Numbered from the stretch's first letter, positions 30,019 to 39,617 are shown. The stretch is 64,000 bases of DNA from an uncultured Sphingomonadaceae bacterium (GCA_947497455.1 CANMGU010000001.1:1612001-1676000), one strand, 5' to 3'. Notes: generated by a model not told the origin, from the sequence alone. Translations and numbers: made by a program.

Positions 30019-30689
30019 GCAATCCTATATTTGTTGCACTGGACACACCGATATTGGACGATGCGGTTGCGCTTGCCAAATCGATCAACGGCCATGTCGG
30101 CGGATTGAAACTCGGCCTCGAGTTTTTCTGCGCCAATGGCCATCACGGAGTTCACGAAATACAGAAAATCGGCCTGCCCATTTTCCTTGACTTAAAGTTT
30201 CATGATATTCCGAACACGGTGGCCAAAGCGATGCAGGCAATCAACGTGCTCGAGCCCGCCATTGTGACGGTACACGCTTCTGGCGGGAGAGCCATGATGG
30301 AGGACGCCAAAGCAGCGGCCGGCATCAATACCAAGGTTGTCGGCGTGACATTGCTAACCTCTCTGGATCAGAACGACATGGGCAAAATTGGCTATAGCGG
30401 CAGTCCCCATGATCAAGTTGAGCGCTTGGCAAATCTCGCCGCCGAAGCCGGCCTTGATGGTATTGTCTGCTCCGGTAATGAAGTAGGCTCGGCCCATAAA
30501 ATCTGGAAAGACGGCTATTTCGTTGTCCCTGGCCTGCGTCCCGCCAATGGCAAGGCTGGCGATCAAAAACGCACGGTGACGCCGCGCGCTGCTCGTGACA
30601 ATGGCGCCAGCGTTCTGGTCATTGGCCGCCCGATAACGGCTGCGGAAAATCCCAATGCCGCGGCGCGATCGATTGAAGCCACGCTCTAA
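30015..30689 (+). CDS. pyrF: Orotidine 5'-phosphate decarboxylase
   Basis: 224 residues. The start MSNPIFVALDTP and LKLGLEFF give the phosphate-end residues. The catalytic block is FLDLKFHDIPNTV, with the paired Lys/Asp residues. The phosphate-binding loop is GLRP and later VIGRPIT. PyrF converts OMP to UMP in pyrimidine synthesis. It is coupled to lapA by ATGA and lies 8 nt before trpF. Confidence 0.94.
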   Translation: MSNPIFVALDTPILDDAVALAKSINGHVGGLKLGLEFFCANGHHGVHEIQKIGLPIFLDLKFHDIPNTVAKAMQAINVLEPAIVTVHASGGRAMMEDAKAAAGINTKVVGVTLLTSLDQNDMGKIGYSGSPHDQVERLANLAAEAGLDGIVCSGNEVGSAHKIWKDGYFVVPGLRPANGKAGDQKRTVTPRAARDNGASVLVIGRPITAAENPNAAARSIEATL

Positions 30690-30697
30690 GCCAGCCC

Positions 30698-31342
30698 ATG
30701 AAAACCCAAATCAAAATATGCGGCTTGTCCGACATCACGACGATAAATGCCGCCGCTGACGCCGGCGCTGATTATATCGGCCTCGTTCACTTCGAGAAAA
30801 GCCCGCGTCATGTGTCGCTGGAACGCGCAGCCGAACTGCGTGACGCTGCTCCAGAATCATTGAAAATAGTATTGTTGCTGGTGAATGCAGACCCGAAACT
30901 GACGGGGCATGCGATCAACTTTGTCCGCCCCGACGTGATCCAGTTTCATGGCAGTGAAACACCCGAATGGATCAAACTGGTGCGCGATCAAAGCAATGTT
31001 GAGGTCTGGAAAGCGCTTGGCCTGCGCGACAAGGCGACACTCGCCAAAAGCTATCGGTTCGATGATGCTGCTGACCGGCTGTTATTCGATGCTCCGGCAA
31101 AGGCCCTTCCCGGAGGCACCGGAACGAGCTTTGATTGGTCTGTTCTGAAGGGCCATGACCATAAACTGCCATGGGGTCTTGCGGGCGGACTGGACGCCGA
31201 CAACGTCGTCAGCGCAATGGAGGCAACGAGCCCGCCGCTCGTCGATGTGTCCTCGGGTGTCGAATCCGCACCGGGCGTCAAAGATGTGGACAGAATCGCT
31301 GCCTTTTGCCAAGCGGTTCGCACCTATGACGAAACACGATAA
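30698..31342 (+). CDS. trpF: Phosphoribosylanthranilate isomerase
   Basis: 214 residues. The catalytic cysteine is in IKICGLSD (residues 4-11). The catalytic Asp is in the LLFDAPA segment, followed by the loop [11 protein letters not shown]. The phosphate-binding end is AGGLDADNV and VDVSSGVES. TrpF isomerises PRA to CdRP in tryptophan synthesis. The 3' end overlaps trpB by 17 nt. No trpC/D/E genes lie in the window. Confidence 0.94.
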   Translation: MKTQIKICGLSDITTINAAADAGADYIGLVHFEKSPRHVSLERAAELRDAAPESLKIVLLLVNADPKLTGHAINFVRPDVIQFHGSETPEWIKLVRDQSNVEVWKALGLRDKATLAKSYRFDDAADRLLFDAPAKALPGGTGTSFDWSVLKGHDHKLPWGLAGGLDADNVVSAMEATSPPLVDVSSGVESAPGVKDVDRIAAFCQAVRTYDETR

Positions 31343-32567
31343 ACTCTCGAACAGCTTCCGCAATCAACCCGATGAACGCGGCCATTTTGGCCAATTTGGC
31401 GGGCGTTATGTGGCCGAGACGCTGATGCCGCTGATCCTTGATCTGGAAAAGCACTATCGCGCCGCTCAGGCTGATCCTGCTTTTGCGGAAGAATTTGATG
31501 ACCTGCTGGAACATTATGTCGGTCGTCCCAGCCCGCTCTATTTTGCCGAGCGCCTGACCGATCATATCCGCAAAGAGGCACCGGAAGGCAAAGGCGCGCA
31601 AATCTGGTTCAAGCGCGATGAACTCAACCATACCGGCGCGCATAAGATCAACAATTGCATTGGCCAGATATTGCTCGCCAAACGCATGGGCAAGACCCGG
31701 ATCATCGCCGAAACCGGCGCCGGTCAGCACGGCGTGGCCACAGCAACTGTATGCGCCCGCTTTGGCCTGCCTTGCGTCATCTATATGGGTGCGACCGATA
31801 TTGAGCGGCAGAAGCCGAATATTTTCCGGATGCGGTTGCTGGGCGCGGAAGTCGTGCCGGTAACCAGTGGTTCGGCAACGCTGAAAGACGCGATGAATGA
31901 TGCTTTGCGCGACTGGGTCGCCAATGTGCACGATACATTCTACATTATCGGCACGGCCGCTGGCCCCCATCCCTATCCAGAGCTGGTACGCGATTTCCAA
32001 AGCGTGATCGGCCGCGAAGCGCGCGAACAGCTACTCGAGCGCACCGGACGCCTGCCCGATCTTTTGGTGGCGGCTATTGGTGGCGGTTCTAACGCTATTG
32101 GTCTTTTCCACCCGTTTCTCGATGATCCCGATGTCGACATGCTTGGCGTTGAAGCGGCGGGACATGGCTTGAACAAGCAACATGCCGCATCGCTGGCCGG
32201 CGGCAAGCCCGGCATTTTGCACGGCAACAAGACCTATCTTCTGCAGGATGAAGACGGACAGATTGACGAAGCCCATTCGATCAGCGCGGGCCTCGACTAT
32301 CCCGGCATTGGCCCGGAACATAGCTGGCTGAAAGAATCCGGCCGTGTGCGTTATGACAGCGTGACCGACACCGAAGCGCTAGAGGCGTTCCAACTGCTCT
32401 GCGGCACGGAGGGAATTATCCCGGCGTTGGAACCTTCGCACGCCATTGCTGCTGTTGCACGCGAAGCCGTGAAGATGGACAAGGATCAGATCATCCTCGC
32501 CAATCTCTGTGGTCGCGGGGACAAGGATATTTTCACAGTCGCCGAGGCATTGGGGACCGAGATTTGA
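31326..32567 (+). CDS. trpB: Tryptophan synthase beta chain
   Basis: About 413 residues from ATG 31326, inside the end of trpF; the frame opens earlier but that part is the trpF shadow. The PLP lysine is in [14 protein letters not shown]. Other signatures are [14 protein letters not shown], with the catalytic Glu, and [10 protein letters not shown], the phosphate-binding loop. TrpB joins indole with serine. Its stop overlaps the TTG start of a small membrane-protein gene (TTGA). Confidence 0.95.
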   Translation: MTKHDKLSNSFRNQPDERGHFGQFGGRYVAETLMPLILDLEKHYRAAQADPAFAEEFDDLLEHYVGRPSPLYFAERLTDHIRKEAPEGKGAQIWFKRDELNHTGAHKINNCIGQILLAKRMGKTRIIAETGAGQHGVATATVCARFGLPCVIYMGATDIERQKPNIFRMRLLGAEVVPVTSGSATLKDAMNDALRDWVANVHDTFYIIGTAAGPHPYPELVRDFQSVIGREAREQLLERTGRLPDLLVAAIGGGSNAIGLFHPFLDDPDVDMLGVEAAGHGLNKQHAASLAGGKPGILHGNKTYLLQDEDGQIDEAHSISAGLDYPGIGPEHSWLKESGRVRYDSVTDTEALEAFQLLCGTEGIIPALEPSHAIAAVAREAVKMDKDQIILANLCGRGDKDIFTVAEALGTEI

Positions 32568-32803
32568 ACGTAAGTCAGTGGAAAGCACCTTTAGTAGCCA
32601 GTTTAGTTTGCATAAGCATTGGTGCAGCAATGATCTGGTTTGTAGGTAACATCTGTGAACAACCTCCAATGTTCGCTTTCCATGCACCTATTCGCTGCCC
32701 AGGCGGACTCACTGGTGAAGCCATCATCAGTTTCGCTTTGATATTTTTTCTTTGCTCAATAGCATTTCTGATTCTTTCCATCTGGAGAATGTTAAAACGG
32801 TGA
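32564..32803 (+). CDS. Small two-span membrane protein between trpB and trpA
   Basis: 79 residues, start TTG overlapping the trpB stop, stop overlapping the trpA GTG start. Two hydrophobic spans are clear (about residues 9-28 and 53-74). The loop between them has two Cys (C31 and C45) and several Pro. The protein ends RMLKR, so by the positive-inside rule its C-terminus is cytoplasmic and the loop may be periplasmic, where the cysteines could pair. I do not recognise the family. The stretch looks more A/T-rich than trpB and trpA. The start codon is weak and function unknown, but the stop/start overlaps on both sides argue for real translation. Confidence 0.6.
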   Translation: MNVSQWKAPLVASLVCISIGAAMIWFVGNICEQPPMFAFHAPIRCPGGLTGEAIISFALIFFLCSIAFLILSIWRMLKR

Positions 32804-33588
32804 CCGGCCTTTCCTCATCCTTCCCCACCGATCGGGCAGCTCTCGTTGCCTTCGTAACCGGCGGTGACCCGACTGCCGCTGACACCGGCGCAATACTCGA
32901 CGCACTTGTCGAAGGCGGTGCGGACATTATCGAACTTGGTATGCCGTTCACCGATCCAATGGCCGACGGCCCGGCCATTCAGGCCGCGAATATCCGCAGC
33001 CTGAGCGCTGGTACAAAGACCGCTGATATTCTCAGCATCGCGACGGCTTTTCGGGAACGCCATCCTACCGTGCCGCTTGTCCTGATGGGCTATGCCAATC
33101 CGATGACGATCCGTGGAGCCGATTGGTTTGCCGACGCCTGTGTCAATGCCGGCGTCGATGGCGTAATCTGTGTTGATATTCCGGTGGAGGAAGATGATAG
33201 CCTGGGCGACGCATTGCGCGCGAAGGATGTCGCCGTCATCCGTCTCGCCACACCGACGACCGATAACGAACGGCTGCCGGAAATCCTGAACAATGCCTCG
33301 GGCTTTCTCTATTATGTCTCCGTCGCCGGCATTACGGGACTACAACAGGCGGCACAGGCCAGCATCGAAGAGGCGGTCGCACGCCTGAAAGCCGGAACCG
33401 ACCTTCCTGTCGCCGTCGGCTTCGGTGTCCGCACACCGGAACAAGCCGCGGATATCGCCCGCGTTGCCGATGGCGTTGTCGTCGGCTCTGCAATTGTCGA
33501 GATCATAGCCGAACATGGCGCTGACGCTGCGCCCCATGTCAAAGACTATATAAAATCACTTTCTGATGCTATCAGAAGCGCACGTTAA
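32800..33588 (+). CDS. trpA: Tryptophan synthase alpha chain
   Basis: About 262 residues from GTG 32800 (VTGLSSSF...), which overlaps the stop of the preceding small gene as GTGA. A TTG at 32752 opens the frame earlier but would overlap that gene by 52 nt and add non-homologous residues. The catalytic Glu lies in IIELGMPFTDPMADGP, with FVTGGDP before it and GFGVRTPEQA near the phosphate site. TrpA cleaves indole-glycerol phosphate and channels indole to TrpB. Confidence 0.94.
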   Translation: MTGLSSSFPTDRAALVAFVTGGDPTAADTGAILDALVEGGADIIELGMPFTDPMADGPAIQAANIRSLSAGTKTADILSIATAFRERHPTVPLVLMGYANPMTIRGADWFADACVNAGVDGVICVDIPVEEDDSLGDALRAKDVAVIRLATPTTDNERLPEILNNASGFLYYVSVAGITGLQQAAQASIEEAVARLKAGTDLPVAVGFGVRTPEQAADIARVADGVVVGSAIVEIIAEHGADAAPHVKDYIKSLSDAIRSAR

Positions 33589-33608
33589 AAAATCTGGGGA
33601 ATTGACGC

Positions 33609-34463
33609 ATGTCTTGGCTTAGCAATGTCCGTAACAAGATCGCTTCGATCACCAAAAAAGAAACACCTGACAATCTCTGGCACAAATGCAAGAAATGCGA
33701 AGCGATGGTATTCCTCAAGGAATTTGAGGACAATATGCATATCTGTCCGAAATGCGAGCATCACGGCCGCATCGGGCCGATGATCCGCTTCGCCCAGATT
33801 ATGGACGAGAATAGCTGGAAGATCATACCCTTTTCGGCGGTCCAGGAAGACCCACTAAAATTCAAGGATCAGAAGAAATATACTGACCGCTTGAAAGAGG
33901 CACGGGCCAAAACGGAAGAACAAGATGCCTTTATCAATGCCTCTGGAACTATCGCGGGAGAGCAATGTGTCGTCGGCGTGCAGGATTTTGCTTTCATGGG
34001 CGGATCCATGGGGCTTGCACTTGGAGAAGCCTTTGTTGCTGGTGCCAATCGCGCGATCAAAGATCAGTGCCCGTATATAGTATTTACCGCCTCCGGCGGT
34101 GCGCGGATGCAGGAAGGTACTCTATCCTTGATGCAAATGCCCAAGACTACGGTTGCTATTTCCATGATGCGAGAAGCAGGGATACCTTACATCGTTGTCC
34201 TTACCGATCCAACATCCGGCGGTGTCATGGCCGCTTATGCCATGTTGGGAGATATCCAAATTGCCGAACCGGATGCCACGTTAGCATTTACAGGGCGTCG
34301 CGTTATCGAAAATACAATTCGTGAAAAATTGCCAGATGACTTCCAAACTTCCGAATATTATTTTGACCATGGCATGCTGGATATGATCGTTCACCGCAAG
34401 GAACTGCGTGCAGAACTGGCACGTGTTATGAGCTATCTCATGGCCTGGAAAACAGCGGCTTAG
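33609..34463 (+). CDS. accD: Acetyl-CoA carboxylase carboxyltransferase subunit beta
   Basis: 284 residues. The N-terminal zinc ribbon has CKKC and CPKC (about residues 27-50). The crotonase-fold carboxyltransferase domain has GSMGLALGEA, ASGGARMQEGTLSLMQM and the GGVMAAYAMLGD block. AccD works with AccA to transfer CO2 from biotin to acetyl-CoA, the first step of fatty acid synthesis. It follows trpA after 20 nt and precedes folC after 17 nt, the usual trp-accD-folC order of Proteobacteria. Confidence 0.95.
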   Translation: MSWLSNVRNKIASITKKETPDNLWHKCKKCEAMVFLKEFEDNMHICPKCEHHGRIGPMIRFAQIMDENSWKIIPFSAVQEDPLKFKDQKKYTDRLKEARAKTEEQDAFINASGTIAGEQCVVGVQDFAFMGGSMGLALGEAFVAGANRAIKDQCPYIVFTASGGARMQEGTLSLMQMPKTTVAISMMREAGIPYIVVLTDPTSGGVMAAYAMLGDIQIAEPDATLAFTGRRVIENTIREKLPDDFQTSEYYFDHGMLDMIVHRKELRAELARVMSYLMAWKTAA

Positions 34464-34480
34464 TCCAGCCGCACTCATTC

Positions 34481-35800
34481 ATGGCAGACGGCGCACGATC
34501 CGATCATCCGGCAGTTCAGAAACAACTCGACCGGCTTTCACTGCTATCGCCCGGACGCGATGTGCTGGGGCTGGAGCGGATCAGCGCCATCATGGATCGC
34601 GTGGGCAATCCGCATCTGAACCTACCACCGGTTTTTCATGTCGCCGGGACTAATGGCAAAGGATCCACTTGCGCCTTTTTGCGCGCGGCGATTGAGGCGG
34701 AAGGCCTGAAAGCACATGTCTATTCCAGTCCTCATCTGGTACGATTCAACGAGCGAATCAGGCTTGCAGGAACCCTGATTGAAGACGAATATCTGGCAGC
34801 CTTGCTGGCACGCGTCCTCGACGCCAGCGAAGATATCAACCCAAGTTTTTTTGAAGCGACCACAGCGGCTGCAATGATTGCCTTTGCCGAAACGCCAGCC
34901 GACGCTTGTATATTGGAAGTTGGCTTGGGCGGTCGTTTGGACGCCACGAATATCGTGCCAAAGCCAGCCGCAACCGGCATGGCTGCTCTCGGTATTGACC
35001 ATGAAGCGTTTCTCCTTTCGCCGGAAGAAGGGGTGCCAAAGGATCCAATGGTGCGCATTGCGTGGGAAAAAGCGGGCATTGCGAAAGCTGGCGTGCCTCT
35101 GGTCACCCAGCAATATGATCAGGCGATGATGGATATCATAAATGAACATGCACAGGCTCAAGGCACACAATGGATCGCGCGTGGCGATGCCTGGAATTCT
35201 GCCCTATACAGGAAGCAACTCCACTACCGTGATGAAATGGGCCAGCTGAGCCTGCCCTTGCCCGCTCTTTGCGGAGATTTTCAAGCCGACAATGCAGCCC
35301 TGGCCATTGCAATGCTGCGCCACCAAAGCGCTGTTGCAATTTCGGAAGGGGCCTTGAAAGCGGCAATGGGATGGGCCCAATGGCCCGCGCGCTTGCAAAA
35401 ACTGGATCCCGGTCCATTGACGCAGCTTTTGCCCGATGCAGAAATCTGGCTTGATGGCGGTCACAATTCCAATGCGGGTGAGGCGCTTGCGGATTATTTC
35501 CAAAACTCAGGGCGCAGTGGAATTCATCTGGTCATTGGAATGCTCGCCAACAAAGATCCGGAATCCCTACTCCATTGGCTGGATGGCGATCTTGCCAGCA
35601 TAACAGTTGTTCCGGTGAAGGGACATGAGCATCATGACATTGATGCTTTTGCAAAACCCGGATTGGAGGTTCGGAAAGCGAAAAATGTCGCCGCAGCCCT
35701 TCGCCAGCTCGATCAAGACCAACCGGAAACCGTATTAATCGCCGGATCGCTCTATCTCGCGGGAGACGTGTTGCGCGCTAATCAGCAACCGCCGGACTAA
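34481..35800 (+). CDS. folC: Bifunctional folylpolyglutamate synthase / dihydrofolate synthase
   Basis: 439 residues. The P-loop is HVAGTNGKGSTCAF (about residues 50-63). The Mur-ligase-type blocks SSPHLVRFNERI, LEVGLGGRLDATN and DGGHNSNAG follow. It adds glutamate to dihydropteroate and folates. Its stop overlaps the stop of the convergent ampG-like gene by 3-4 nt (CTAA), so there is no room for a separate terminator between them. Confidence 0.93.
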   Translation: MADGARSDHPAVQKQLDRLSLLSPGRDVLGLERISAIMDRVGNPHLNLPPVFHVAGTNGKGSTCAFLRAAIEAEGLKAHVYSSPHLVRFNERIRLAGTLIEDEYLAALLARVLDASEDINPSFFEATTAAAMIAFAETPADACILEVGLGGRLDATNIVPKPAATGMAALGIDHEAFLLSPEEGVPKDPMVRIAWEKAGIAKAGVPLVTQQYDQAMMDIINEHAQAQGTQWIARGDAWNSALYRKQLHYRDEMGQLSLPLPALCGDFQADNAALAIAMLRHQSAVAISEGALKAAMGWAQWPARLQKLDPGPLTQLLPDAEIWLDGGHNSNAGEALADYFQNSGRSGIHLVIGMLANKDPESLLHWLDGDLASITVVPVKGHEHHDIDAFAKPGLEVRKAKNVAAALRQLDQDQPETVLIAGSLYLAGDVLRANQQPPD

Positions 35801-37143
35801 GTCGCGCTTTTTGCGTCCTCTTCAACCGCATGTTCGGTACCCGCAGTACCCAGGGACCGGTCCACCAATCCCGATCGGATCATCAGCCAGAACATAATAA
35901 CCCCGGGGAACGCGGCTATTGTGGTCAGCAGATAGAAATTCACATAGCCCATCCATTCAATCAGCGACCCTGCTGTCGTTCCCGTGAGGAAACGTCCCAA
36001 GATACTGGCAGCGGCCGAAAGCAATGCGAATTGGGTGGCCGTGAAGCTGAGATTGCAAAGCGCCGACAGATAGGCGACGACCGCAACGCCGCCAATACCG
36101 CTGGCAAAATTCTCGAAACCTATGGCAGCGGCCATGGCCCAATTGTTATGACCGCTGGCCGCCAATCCCGCGAACGAAAGGTTGCTGACAGCCATGAGCA
36201 CAAGGCTGAGCATAACCGCTTTCTTCATACCCAGTCTGGAATAGACCATTCCGCCTACAAATATGCCAATCAGAAAGGCAATAAAGCCCAGACTGACATC
36301 ATAGAAAGCAATTTCGTCATTGGTGAAGCCCAAGTCTTCAAACAATAGCCGGAATGTCAAATTGGCTAGCGTATCGCCAATCTTGTGGACCAGTACGAAC
36401 AACAAAACCACTGGCGCACCAGACCGTTTGAAAAACTCAACCAGCGGACTGACATAAGCAATCGCCGCTTGGATCGGCCCTTTCAGCGGCTGTGGCTCTT
36501 GGCGCCGAGCAGGTTCGCGCATGATCAGCCCTACAATTACGGCGAACAGCGCGAACAGCGAACAGACGTAATAGGCGATTGACCAGTTACTGCGCGCTGC
36601 AATGACAAGCGCTACAGCACCTGCCGAAGCCGCCCCAATGCGCCAGCCATATTGAGACATGCCAGAGCCGACACCCAATTGTTCGGGCTCGAGCAATTCG
36701 ATGCGATAAGCGTCGATCACGACATCAAAGGTAGCTCCTGCAACGCCCACCATGGTCGCGGCCACTGCAACTGCGACGATATCGGCCTTGGGGTCCAGCG
36801 ATCCCAGATAGATAATAGCGGCCATTGCCATAGCAGCTGTCACGATAAGCCAAGACAGACGCTGCCCCATCCGCCCGATAATAGGAAGCCTCACAACGTC
36901 GATAATCGGAGCCCAGAGCCATTTGAAATTATAGGCAAGGAACGTCAGCGCAAAGGCCGTCACCGTAGATTTCTCGATTCCCGCCTGAGCCAATCGCGTT
37001 GTCAGGGTTGCGGCAATCATTGTCAGTGGTAGCGCCGACGAAATGCCCAGAAAGAAGGCCGATAAAGGTGCTGATTCGCTATAGGGCCGGACGCCGTCAG
37101 GTAAAATCCTGCGCCATCCGATGTCTGCTGTCTGATCACTCAC
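35797..37143 (-). CDS. ampG: AmpG-like MFS permease
   Basis: 448 residues with about 12 membrane spans. The AmpG-type signatures are YNFKWLWAPIIDVV in the second-third helix region and ATFDVVIDAYRIELL in helix four. AmpG imports muropeptides from the periplasm for cell wall recycling. Translation starts at GTG 37143 (there is no ATG in frame nearby), and the ribosome binding site lies in a hairpin. No ampC or ampR is adjacent, but other wall-active genes are in the window. Substrate assignment is by family only. Confidence 0.85.
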   Translation of the reverse strand: MSDQTADIGWRRILPDGVRPYSESAPLSAFFLGISSALPLTMIAATLTTRLAQAGIEKSTVTAFALTFLAYNFKWLWAPIIDVVRLPIIGRMGQRLSWLIVTAAMAMAAIIYLGSLDPKADIVAVAVAATMVGVAGATFDVVIDAYRIELLEPEQLGVGSGMSQYGWRIGAASAGAVALVIAARSNWSIAYYVCSLFALFAVIVGLIMREPARRQEPQPLKGPIQAAIAYVSPLVEFFKRSGAPVVLLFVLVHKIGDTLANLTFRLLFEDLGFTNDEIAFYDVSLGFIAFLIGIFVGGMVYSRLGMKKAVMLSLVLMAVSNLSFAGLAASGHNNWAMAAAIGFENFASGIGGVAVVAYLSALCNLSFTATQFALLSAAASILGRFLTGTTAGSLIEWMGYVNFYLLTTIAAFPGVIMFWLMIRSGLVDRSLGTAGTEHAVEEDAKSAT

Positions 37144-37152
37144 GCCATACTC

Positions 37153-37169
37153 TCCCTCGAACCGAGGGA
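37153..37169 (-). promoter_or_regulatory. Hairpin covering the ampG ribosome binding site
   Basis: TCCCTCG (37153-37159) and CGAGGGA (37163-37169) form a perfect 7-bp stem with a 3-nt loop. On the minus strand the 3' arm supplies most of the GGGAG Shine-Dalgarno, about 8 nt before the GTG start. Such a stem would lower translation unless melted or opened. Confidence 0.45.
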
Positions 37170-37218
37170 AACACTAACGGCAAATGTTTCGAATACCAGT
37201 CAGATTTTTGCAGATAGC

Positions 37219-38019
37219 CTAAATATCGAGCAGCTTGGCGCCAACTATCGCACCCGCGCCGGGCCGTTGGACGATAATCGCATATTTGTCAGCACCAGGG
37301 ACATCCAGGTCTTCATCCGACAATTTGACGCGCATCGAGCTGCCATCCCAGCTTCCGAGATTGCGTTCGTTTTTCACGACATTGGTATAATGCAGCTTCC
37401 GTCCGCCATTTTCGCCGCGACCGACCTGCACCGTCTCCGATGAGCTCAGGGCTAATAGCGAAACACCTGCCATATAGCGTGACTGTCCCTTGATCGTCAC
37501 CGTCACGTCACCGCTTTCATCGCGATTGGCTTCGATGATAGGACCGGCATCGCTTTTGGCCAACCTTACAAGAGAGCGAATATCGCCCTCGCGCGACCCC
37601 ACAGCTCCGCCGCCGCCATTGATGATAACCTGCGGTGTATAAACACCCGATCCGGTCTTACCGTTGCTCGCATAACTGCGTTGCAGCCGGGTATTGCCTT
37701 CCCGCGCCAGCGTATCTTTCCAACCGAGGCGATCCCAATAGGTAACGGGCCGCGAAATCACCAGCAGGGAGTCATCTTTTGCTAATCGGGAAGCTAGCAT
37801 ATCTGCAGGGGGACAGGATGAACATCCCTGGCTGGTGAACAATTCAACGACGACCGGATTAGGGGAAACCGTTTCGTCACCAAAGGTTTTCGCGCCATCA
37901 GGCGTTGCGGGTGCCGTTGCTTGTGCGGAGGCCTCACTCGATGACTGGGCGATCTGGGCACCCATAAAACCTGCAAATGCAGTAGCTGCGATCATTGCTG
38001 GCAATATTAATTTACGCAT
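37219..38019 (-). CDS. DUF1223 thioredoxin-like secreted protein
   Basis: 266 residues. The signal peptide (LILPAMIAATAFAGFMGAQIA) is followed by a low-complexity Ser/Ala stretch. The thioredoxin-like domain has VVVELFTSQGCSSCPPAD with a CxxC redox pair, then VTYWDRLGWKDTLA and YTPQVIINGGG. This is a broadly distributed alphaproteobacterial family whose function has not been established. A periplasmic redox role is a reasonable inference from the CSSC motif and fold. Confidence 0.88.
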   Translation of the reverse strand: MRKLILPAMIAATAFAGFMGAQIAQSSSEASAQATAPATPDGAKTFGDETVSPNPVVVELFTSQGCSSCPPADMLASRLAKDDSLLVISRPVTYWDRLGWKDTLAREGNTRLQRSYASNGKTGSGVYTPQVIINGGGGAVGSREGDIRSLVRLAKSDAGPIIEANRDESGDVTVTIKGQSRYMAGVSLLALSSSETVQVGRGENGGRKLHYTNVVKNERNLGSWDGSSMRVKLSDEDLDVPGADKYAIIVQRPGAGAIVGAKLLDI

Positions 38020-38106
38020 CGAAAAACCTTCCTAACAAGTAACTATTCTGTCATTCGCGAGGAGCAACCCGCAGGTTACAGATTGCGACAAAGTTTTTTT
38101 TCCGCC

Positions 38107-38934
38107 ATGCGCAAAATCATGACCGATAAAGAATCAGGTAAAACATATAAGGCCAAACCAACGCGCGGTGCAAAGCAGCAATCAGCCAAGGCCAAGCCGC
38201 CGGAAGCACAAGTGCGTGAAGGACAACGCATAGCAAAATTGCTGGCGCGTGCCGGCGTCGCCTCTCGCCGCGAAATCGAGCGGATGATTGGCGAGGAAAG
38301 AATCGCCCTAAACGGCGTGATCGTCGAACACCCTTCCCTGCTGCTCAAGAACCTCACCGGAATCACCGTCGACGGCAACCCAGTCGCGGAGCCCGCGCCC
38401 GCCAAGCTGTTCCGTTTTCACAAACCCAATGGTTATATCACCGCCGAACGTGATGCCTCGGGTAAGAAAACCATCTATGATGTACTGCCCCAGGACATGG
38501 AACGAATCATGCCAATCGGCCGGCTCGACCTCAACACCGAAGGCTTGCTGTTGATGACTACCGATGGCGAGTTTAAGCGCGAGATGGAACTGCCCAAAAC
38601 TGGGGTTGAGCGCACCTATCGCGCGCGGACTTTTGGGGACATCACGCAAAACCAGCTCGAAGATCTGTATCGCGGCATTACAATTGAGGGCATGCGCTAT
38701 GGTCCGATTGAAGCCAATCTGGAGCGCCGTACGGGTCGCAACCAATGGATTGAAATGACTCTTACCGAAGGCAAAAATCGCGAAGTTCGTCGTGTCCTCG
38801 AACATCTCGGCCTCAAAGTGTCACGTCTCATCCGTACCCGATATGGCCCGTTTGTGCTGGGCGATCTGGCCAAAGGTGAGATTGAAGCGGTGCGTCGCCA
38901 TGATCTGGTTAAATTTCGGAAGACTTTGAAATAA
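38107..38934 (+). CDS. rluB: Pseudouridine synthase, RsuA/RluB family
   Basis: About 275 residues. An S4 RNA-binding domain (RIAKLLARAGVASRREIERMI, about residues 40-60) precedes the catalytic domain with the family motif PIGRLDLNTEGLLLMTTDG, where the Asp is the nucleophile, and the later GKNREVRRVLEHLGL. The family modifies 23S rRNA near position 2605 (RluB) or 16S position 516 (RsuA); RluB is the more likely. The start is uncertain: TTG 38083, ATG 38107 and ATG 38119 are all in frame before the basic tail. Its stop overlaps rsmD as TAATG. Confidence 0.88.
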   Translation: MRKIMTDKESGKTYKAKPTRGAKQQSAKAKPPEAQVREGQRIAKLLARAGVASRREIERMIGEERIALNGVIVEHPSLLLKNLTGITVDGNPVAEPAPAKLFRFHKPNGYITAERDASGKKTIYDVLPQDMERIMPIGRLDLNTEGLLLMTTDGEFKREMELPKTGVERTYRARTFGDITQNQLEDLYRGITIEGMRYGPIEANLERRTGRNQWIEMTLTEGKNREVRRVLEHLGLKVSRLIRTRYGPFVLGDLAKGEIEAVRRHDLVKFRKTLK

Positions 38935-39470
38935 TGCGGATAATTGCAGGTGAGTGGCGTGGGCGAAAACTGGTTGCGCCCAAGGGTGAAACTACCCGCC
39001 CCACCGCTGACCGCACCCGCGAGCGGCTATTTTCCATGCTCACAAGCCGATTGGGCGATTTTGCCGATTTGCAGGTGCTGGATCTGTTTTCTGGTTCCGG
39101 CGCGCTAGGCTTGGAAGCGTTATCGCGTGGCGCGGCGCATTGTACTTTTGTTGAGCAAGACCGGGACGCGCTGAAGGCATTAGAGAAGAATATTGAAACG
39201 CTTGGTGCGAAGGCGGATGTTCGGATCGGATCGGTCCTCGGCCTCGGGCCAGCGCGCAAATCCTTTGACCTGATCCTGATGGATCCGCCTTATGACACCG
39301 GTGCGGGGGCGGTCGCCCTGGACAAGCTCGGTCGTCAAAACTGGTTTGCACCTTCAAGCTGGATTGCGATTGAGACCTCTCGTAGAGAAGAGATCAATGT
39401 AAAAGGCTTTACGTTGGAAAGCCAACGCGAAAGCGGTAAGGCAAGGCTTCATATATTGCGACCCACCTGA
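38934..39470 (+). CDS. rsmD: 16S rRNA (guanine966-N2)-methyltransferase
   Basis: 178 residues. The N-terminus MRIIAGEWRGRKLVAP is the family start. The SAM-binding motif is LDLFSGSGALGLEALSRGA. The catalytic motif is LILMDPPYD. RsmD methylates G966 in assembled 30S subunits. It is coupled to the pseudouridine synthase gene by a 1-nt stop/start overlap, making an rRNA-modification pair. Confidence 0.94.
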   Translation: MRIIAGEWRGRKLVAPKGETTRPTADRTRERLFSMLTSRLGDFADLQVLDLFSGSGALGLEALSRGAAHCTFVEQDRDALKALEKNIETLGAKADVRIGSVLGLGPARKSFDLILMDPPYDTGAGAVALDKLGRQNWFAPSSWIAIETSRREEINVKGFTLESQRESGKARLHILRPT

Positions 39471-39491
39471 TTGCCTTACCACTTCCTAACT

Positions 39492-39617
39492 TCAGCTATT
39501 GGCCGCCTCATAGGCGGATGCTGTTTCATTCTGGTCGTTTTGCGCCTGCATATAGAAGGTCGTTGTCGCCATCAAAGCAGTTGCGAGCAACGCGCTAAAC
39601 ATCAGTCTTTTACTCAT
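39492..39617 (-). CDS. Candidate 41-residue secreted peptide
   Basis: A short minus-strand frame starts with ATG at 39617 and ends with TGA at 39494-39492. It begins MSKRLMFSALLATALMATTT, a basic start followed by a hydrophobic run typical of a signal peptide. An AQ-rich and acidic tail of about 20 residues follows. GGAA lies 6 nt before the ATG, a weak ribosome binding site. It fills the only gap between rsmD and the helicase gene. I do not recognise it. A plus-strand open frame covers the same bases but looks less protein-like. Confidence 0.4.
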   Translation of the reverse strand: MSKRLMFSALLATALMATTTFYMQAQNDQNETASAYEAANS

